Below are positions 61,443 to 64,000 of a DNA stretch of 64,000 nucleotides, one piece after another (positions within the stretch are counted from its first letter, which is position 1; each line of letters opens with the position of its first letter). The notes under the pieces are model-generated. The model did not search any database. It was given only the letters and a program-made list of their open reading frames with translations, and was not told where the DNA came from. The stretch comes from Halomonas sp. (GTDB taxonomy: Bacteria > Pseudomonadota > Gammaproteobacteria > Pseudomonadales > Halomonadaceae): the NCBI GenBank assembly GCA_018401555.1, contig JAGYKP010000087.1, forward strand, positions 124,001 through 188,000. Reading direction: 5' to 3'. The position numbers and the translations under genes are program-made.

Positions 61443-61552
61443 TAGGAGGGATGCTCCGGATCGCGACGGGAGGCCGTAGGCCTCCTGGCGGTGCCGCCGC
61501 CCTCTCACCGCGCCGGGTCAGACACCGGCCAGGGATGGCCGGGGTCTGACCC
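61441..61552. repeat. REP hairpin plus GGGTCAGAC inverted repeat
   Basis: A REP-type unit (GGAGGG ... GGAGGCCGTAGGCCTCC, 61445-61486) directly after the wzc stop, then a 38-bp hairpin GGGTCAGACACCGGCC / GGCCGGGGTCTGACCC (61515-61552, 15 of 16 pairs). Both motifs recur at 52486-52743. They separate wzc from the convergent integrase gene. Confidence 0.85.
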
Positions 61553-61572
61553 AAGCGGGCCACATCAAGGCC

Positions 61573-62614
61573 CTAACTTTCAGCTTGTAGCTTGTAGCTC
61601 AAAGCCGGCAACGCCTCCTCCACGCCGCCGTAAAAATCCCCGGCATGGTCCTCGAACGCATCGCTACGCCGGATGTAGCGCTCGAAGGTGCTCTGGGAGC
61701 GGTGACCGCTGACGCGCTTGATATCCACCGCCGCCTTGCCGCGACGATGCGCCTCGGTGATGAAGCCGGCCCGAAAGCTGTGCGGCGAGAAGCCGCGATC
61801 GGCTATGCCGGCGGCTTCCAGGTGGTGCGCCAAGCGCTGGGCCACCACACAACCGGTGAGCCGCCCGGCCCCCAGCTTCCCGCTCAGGCTGATGCTGCGA
61901 AACACCGCCCCGCGCCGAATGCCCGAGGCCGCCAGCCAGGCTCTCAAGCAGCCGCACGGGGCAGTAGGGTGAGCGCAGCAGGCGCGCGGAGGATCGCCTT
62001 GGTCTCCTCGGCACCCTCCTGGTTGGTCTTGCTGCGTCGCAGGCCTACCAGAATGCCGCGAGCCTCCCACTGGATATCCTCCAGGTAGAGCGCCACCACC
62101 TCGCTGCGCCGAAAGGCACCGTGGAAGCTCAACGCGAAAAGGGCGCTATCGCGCTTGCCACGCAGGACGGTGCGGTCGATGTGATCCAGCAGACGATGCA
62201 GATCCTCGAGCAGCAGCGGCGGCGCCTCCTTTGGCGGGTACCGGCGGCGCGGCGAATGCCACGCATCACCGCGCGCACCGGCATGCTCCTCACCGGCGAG
62301 GGCAGGTTCATGTAGCGGTGCCACATATGCAGGGAGTTGAGGTAGCGCTCGAGGGTGGCGGGTTTCTTGCCCAGGGCGCGCTGGTCGGCGATGAAGTTGG
62401 CGATATCGAACTCATCCGCCGGCAGCAGGCCGCCCGCTCGCTGGTAGACGCGCAGGTCGGCCCGCATGCCGCGGATGGTGTTCTTCGAGACGCTGTTGGC
62501 GATATGCCGGCGCGCCCGGGCCGACAGGCGCTTCACCACCTGGGGAAGGCGCTCGAACTCCACCACCGCCTCATCGGCTTGAATGAGCTCGCCGGGTCGG
62601 CTATGACGGCTCAT
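61573..62614 (-). pseudogene. Tyrosine recombinase / integrase (two frame breaks)
   Basis: Site-specific recombinase. It starts at ATG 62614 (MSRHSRPGELIQADEAV), SAM-like N-terminal domain (NTIRGMRADLRVYQRAGG, LNSLHMWHRYMNL), then catalytic Arg in HGAFRRSEVVALYLED, HSFRAGFITEAHRRGK (HxxR), VSGHRSQSTFERYIRR (His, Tyr). Shifts near 62230 and 61960. The C-terminus (LPALSYKLQAES) is coded by two TTGTAGC heptamers at 61580-61596. Typical of integrases that carry small islands; genes to its right may be its cargo. Confidence 0.85.
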
Positions 62615-62753
62615 GGCACCCCCGCTCTTGTCAGGCTGGACCGTGTTCAGACTATAAATAGCTGGATAGATAGCCAGTATAGCTGCCGCGAGGGCAACCG
62701 CCATTGTCTACTATGTCGGCATCGGGGGAAAGGGCATACTGCTGCGAGGAAAA
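62615..62753. promoter_or_regulatory. Integrase upstream region with nested inverted repeats
   Basis: 139 bp holding the divergent starts of the integrase and nucleotidyltransferase genes. TAGCTGGATAGATAGCCAG-TATAGCTG (62660-62686) contains CTGG/CCAG and AGCTG repeats; it could be an integrase binding or control site. No att core can be defined from one end alone. Confidence 0.4.
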
Positions 62754-63039
62754 ATGCATCTATCCCAGTCTGACATTGATGCGATCAAGGTGGTGGTTAG
62801 CGAAAACTGTGGCGAAAGGGCCGTCGTGCGGCTCTTCGGCTCCCGACTCGATGACACCGCGAAGGGCGGCGACATCGACCTTATGGTGGAACTCGATGAC
62901 GCGGTTGAGCATCCAGCGCGTCTCTCGTCCTGGCTCAGCGTCAAGATCATGCGCGCCACGCAGGGCGCCACCCAACCTCGATGAGTTGCCGATTCACCGC
63001 ATTGCTCGAGAACAGGGGGTGATATTGACCTATGAGTAA
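62754..63039 (+). CDS. MNT-type nucleotidyltransferase (MntA-like antitoxin), one frame break
   Basis: Small minimal nucleotidyltransferase. HLSQSDIDAIKVVVSEN, then the NTase signature VRLFGSRLDDTAKGGDIDLMVEL (GS-x10-DxD). The first frame stops at 62984; the next continues PNLDELPIHRIAREQGVIL to 63039, so an indel near 62965 is likely. Such proteins pair with HEPN (HepT) toxins and AMPylate them, but no HEPN gene follows here. Confidence 0.75.
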
Positions 63040-63103
63040 TGTGCGGAAAAACCTTTAGGTTTAAATGTTTAAATAATATTTTCACCTTTAAAATATAAAA
63101 AAT

Positions 63104-63364
63104 ATGCCAACAATATCTTCTTTTTTCGGTATCTTGATCCGTATGTACTACGATGATCATAATCCACCTCACTTTCATGCTTACTATGGTGATCATGAAG
63201 CAATCATCGCAATCCAAACGCTCGAGATGATGGAAGGTTGGTTACCGAAGCGTGCGATGGCGATGGTTATTGAATGGGCTGTTGAGCATCGCGAAGAACT
63301 GATGGAAGATTGGGATTTGGCTGGGCTGCATTATCCGCTCAAAAAGATTGAGCCATTGGAGTAA
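63104..63364 (+). CDS. DUF4160 family protein
   Basis: 86-aa protein MPTISSFFGILIRMYYDDHN with the family core HNPPHFHAYYGDHEAII, His-rich, and a helical C-terminal half (MAMVIEWAVEHREELMEDW). DUF4160 genes are commonly paired with DUF2442, as here (5 bp apart), in mobile or toxin-antitoxin-like settings; function unknown. The local sequence is strongly AT-rich, suggesting recent acquisition. The TTTAAATGTTTAAATAATATTTTCACCTTTAAAATA run before it (63059-63095) probably holds the promoter. Confidence 0.85.
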   Translation: MPTISSFFGILIRMYYDDHNPPHFHAYYGDHEAIIAIQTLEMMEGWLPKRAMAMVIEWAVEHREELMEDWDLAGLHYPLKKIEPLE

Positions 63365-63369
63365 TAGAT

Positions 63370-63609
63370 ATGTACAAAGTTACTTATGTAGAAGCACTTC
63401 CCGGTTACCGGTTGCATGTAGTCTTTGCAGATGGCTCCAGTGGTGTTGTTTCGGTCAAGGATAGGTTGTTCGGACCAGTATTCGAGCCATTGAGAGATCC
63501 TGCTTTTTTTTCCTTGGTATCCATTGATGAATTTGGAGTTGTCTGTTGGCCTAATGGTGCAGATCTGGCTCCGGATGCACTTTATAAGGATATAGAAAAG
63601 GCTGCATGA
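63370..63609 (+). CDS. DUF2442 family protein
   Basis: 79-aa protein MYKVTYVEALPGYRLHVVFA with the DUF2442 pattern VKDRLFGPVFEPLRDPAFF and CWPNGADLAPDALYKDI. It follows DUF4160 after 5 bp, so they form one transcription unit. Function unknown; one member could bind or neutralise the other. Confidence 0.87.
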   Translation: MYKVTYVEALPGYRLHVVFADGSSGVVSVKDRLFGPVFEPLRDPAFFSLVSIDEFGVVCWPNGADLAPDALYKDIEKAA

Positions 63610-63820
63610 GTTAGCCGGTTGGCAGTCTTCCTTATCGCGAAACGTCAGCAGAAGCCGACCTAGCTGCGCGAAACCGGTGTTACCAAGTCATCACCGCGCC
63701 GGGTCACCGGCACTTCTGCCGCCACTTGACCCTCGCCCCTGGCAATCAACGCATCGATCGGCGAGTATATACGTCGACTGCCCAGCGCCTCAGGCAATAC
63801 GAACCAATAGGGTCTTTCCT
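63610..63820. other. Gap between DUF2442 and ATPase genes
   Basis: 211 bp. On the minus strand 63660-63797 is open for 45 codons from a TTG (LPEALGSRRIYSPIDALIA ... ) and ends TAG at 63660. Codon use looks plausible (GC-rich third positions), but there is no clear start or ribosome site, so I give it as a possible small gene or remnant only. Confidence 0.3.
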
Positions 63821-64000
63821 ATGCCCATGCACCAGCGCTGGACCCTGCATGTCGAGCAGTTCGCCAGGTTCCAGCAAGCCGACATCGAGCTACGCCCGCT
63901 GACGCTCTTCGTCGGGGAGAATAACAGCGGCAAGAGCTATATGGCCACGCTGCTCTGGGGCCTACTGGCGCTTGGTCGAACGGTTTTTCCCACGGCGACG
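63821..64000 (+). CDS. P-loop ATPase, AAA/ABC-type (3' end outside window)
   Basis: First 60 residues of an ATP-binding protein: WTLHVEQFARFQQADIELRP followed by Walker A LTLFVGENNSGKSYMATLLW. This N-terminus is typical of SMC/OLD-like AAA ATPases (AAA_15/AAA_21 class), many of which belong to phage-defence systems such as Gabija or Septu-like pairs. The partner and family cannot be decided from this fragment. ATG 63821 (MPMHQRW) or 63827. Confidence 0.7.
   Translation, partial: MPMHQRWTLHVEQFARFQQADIELRPLTLFVGENNSGKSYMATLLWGLLALGRTVFPTAT

Noticed and set aside
63660-63797. 45-codon minus-strand open frame
   Set aside because: Plausible codon use but it lacks a convincing start; kept only as a note in the gap description.

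Overview
The window is a high-GC gammaproteobacterial chromosome segment, most likely from Halomonas or a close relative. The evidence is a complete Na+-translocating NADH:quinone reductase operon, a DUF3141 (PHA-synthase-like) gene, a gap gene with a long N-terminal extension next to mfd and nqr (an arrangement also known from Pseudomonas), and GC-rich codon usage. Many housekeeping genes (rlpA, lipB, topA, mfd, gap, nqrA, nqrB and others) change reading frame inside conserved domains. Several cannot be true pseudogenes, so I treat most breaks as indel errors in a draft sequence and give the full span of each gene.

Layout. 1-7280 (+) holds the cell-wall elongation and lipoylation cluster: mrdA (5' end outside the window), mrdB/rodA, mltB, rlpA, dacA, ybeD, lipB. 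lipA (-) follows at 7456-8515. 8832-16468 (+) holds DUF3141, topA, a DUF6586 gene, a NYN-domain gene, then a helical CXXC protein behind a perfect FNR/ANR box and a GIY-YIG protein. 16641-20755 holds an ABC-F ATPase (ybiT-like), a lone GspE/PilB-type ATPase, an L,D-transpeptidase and an Lpp-like lipoprotein; a second, LysM-containing L,D-transpeptidase (-) follows, then mfd (-) and gap (+). 27662-34121 is nqrABCDEF plus nqrM, without apbE between nqrF and nqrM.

34542-51780 is a Wzx/Wzy-type or ABC-flippase exopolysaccharide locus: wza, wzc, rfbA, a VioA-like sugar aminotransferase, a GT2, a Wzy-like polymerase, two GT4 enzymes, an IS3-family element with a 4-bp target duplication, a polyprenyl-P sugar phosphotransferase, rfbB, a PglK-type ABC flippase and a P-loop protein. 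rfbA, rfbB and the aminotransferase together suggest dTDP-4-amino-4,6-dideoxyglucose in the glycan. Parts of 34.2-42.5 kb are visibly more AT-rich than the flanks. A second, divergent envelope-polysaccharide locus follows: yjbEFGH (gfcABCD) on the minus strand, and wza-wzb-wzc on the plus strand behind a JUMPstart/ops element. A four-helix-bundle protein gene sits on the opposite strand between wzb and wzc. The right end (61573-64000) looks like an integrated island: a tyrosine recombinase, an MNT-type nucleotidyltransferase, a DUF4160-DUF2442 pair and the start of a P-loop ATPase.

The most unusual thread is a family of short tandem repeats (7- and 8-bp units, usually containing CTTG or its complement) with related palindromes. 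They lie directly at the 3' ends of lipA, mfd, gap, yjbH and the integrase, on both sides of the four-helix-bundle gene, and inside the signal-peptide region of yjbH, where gain or loss of one 7-bp unit would change the reading frame.
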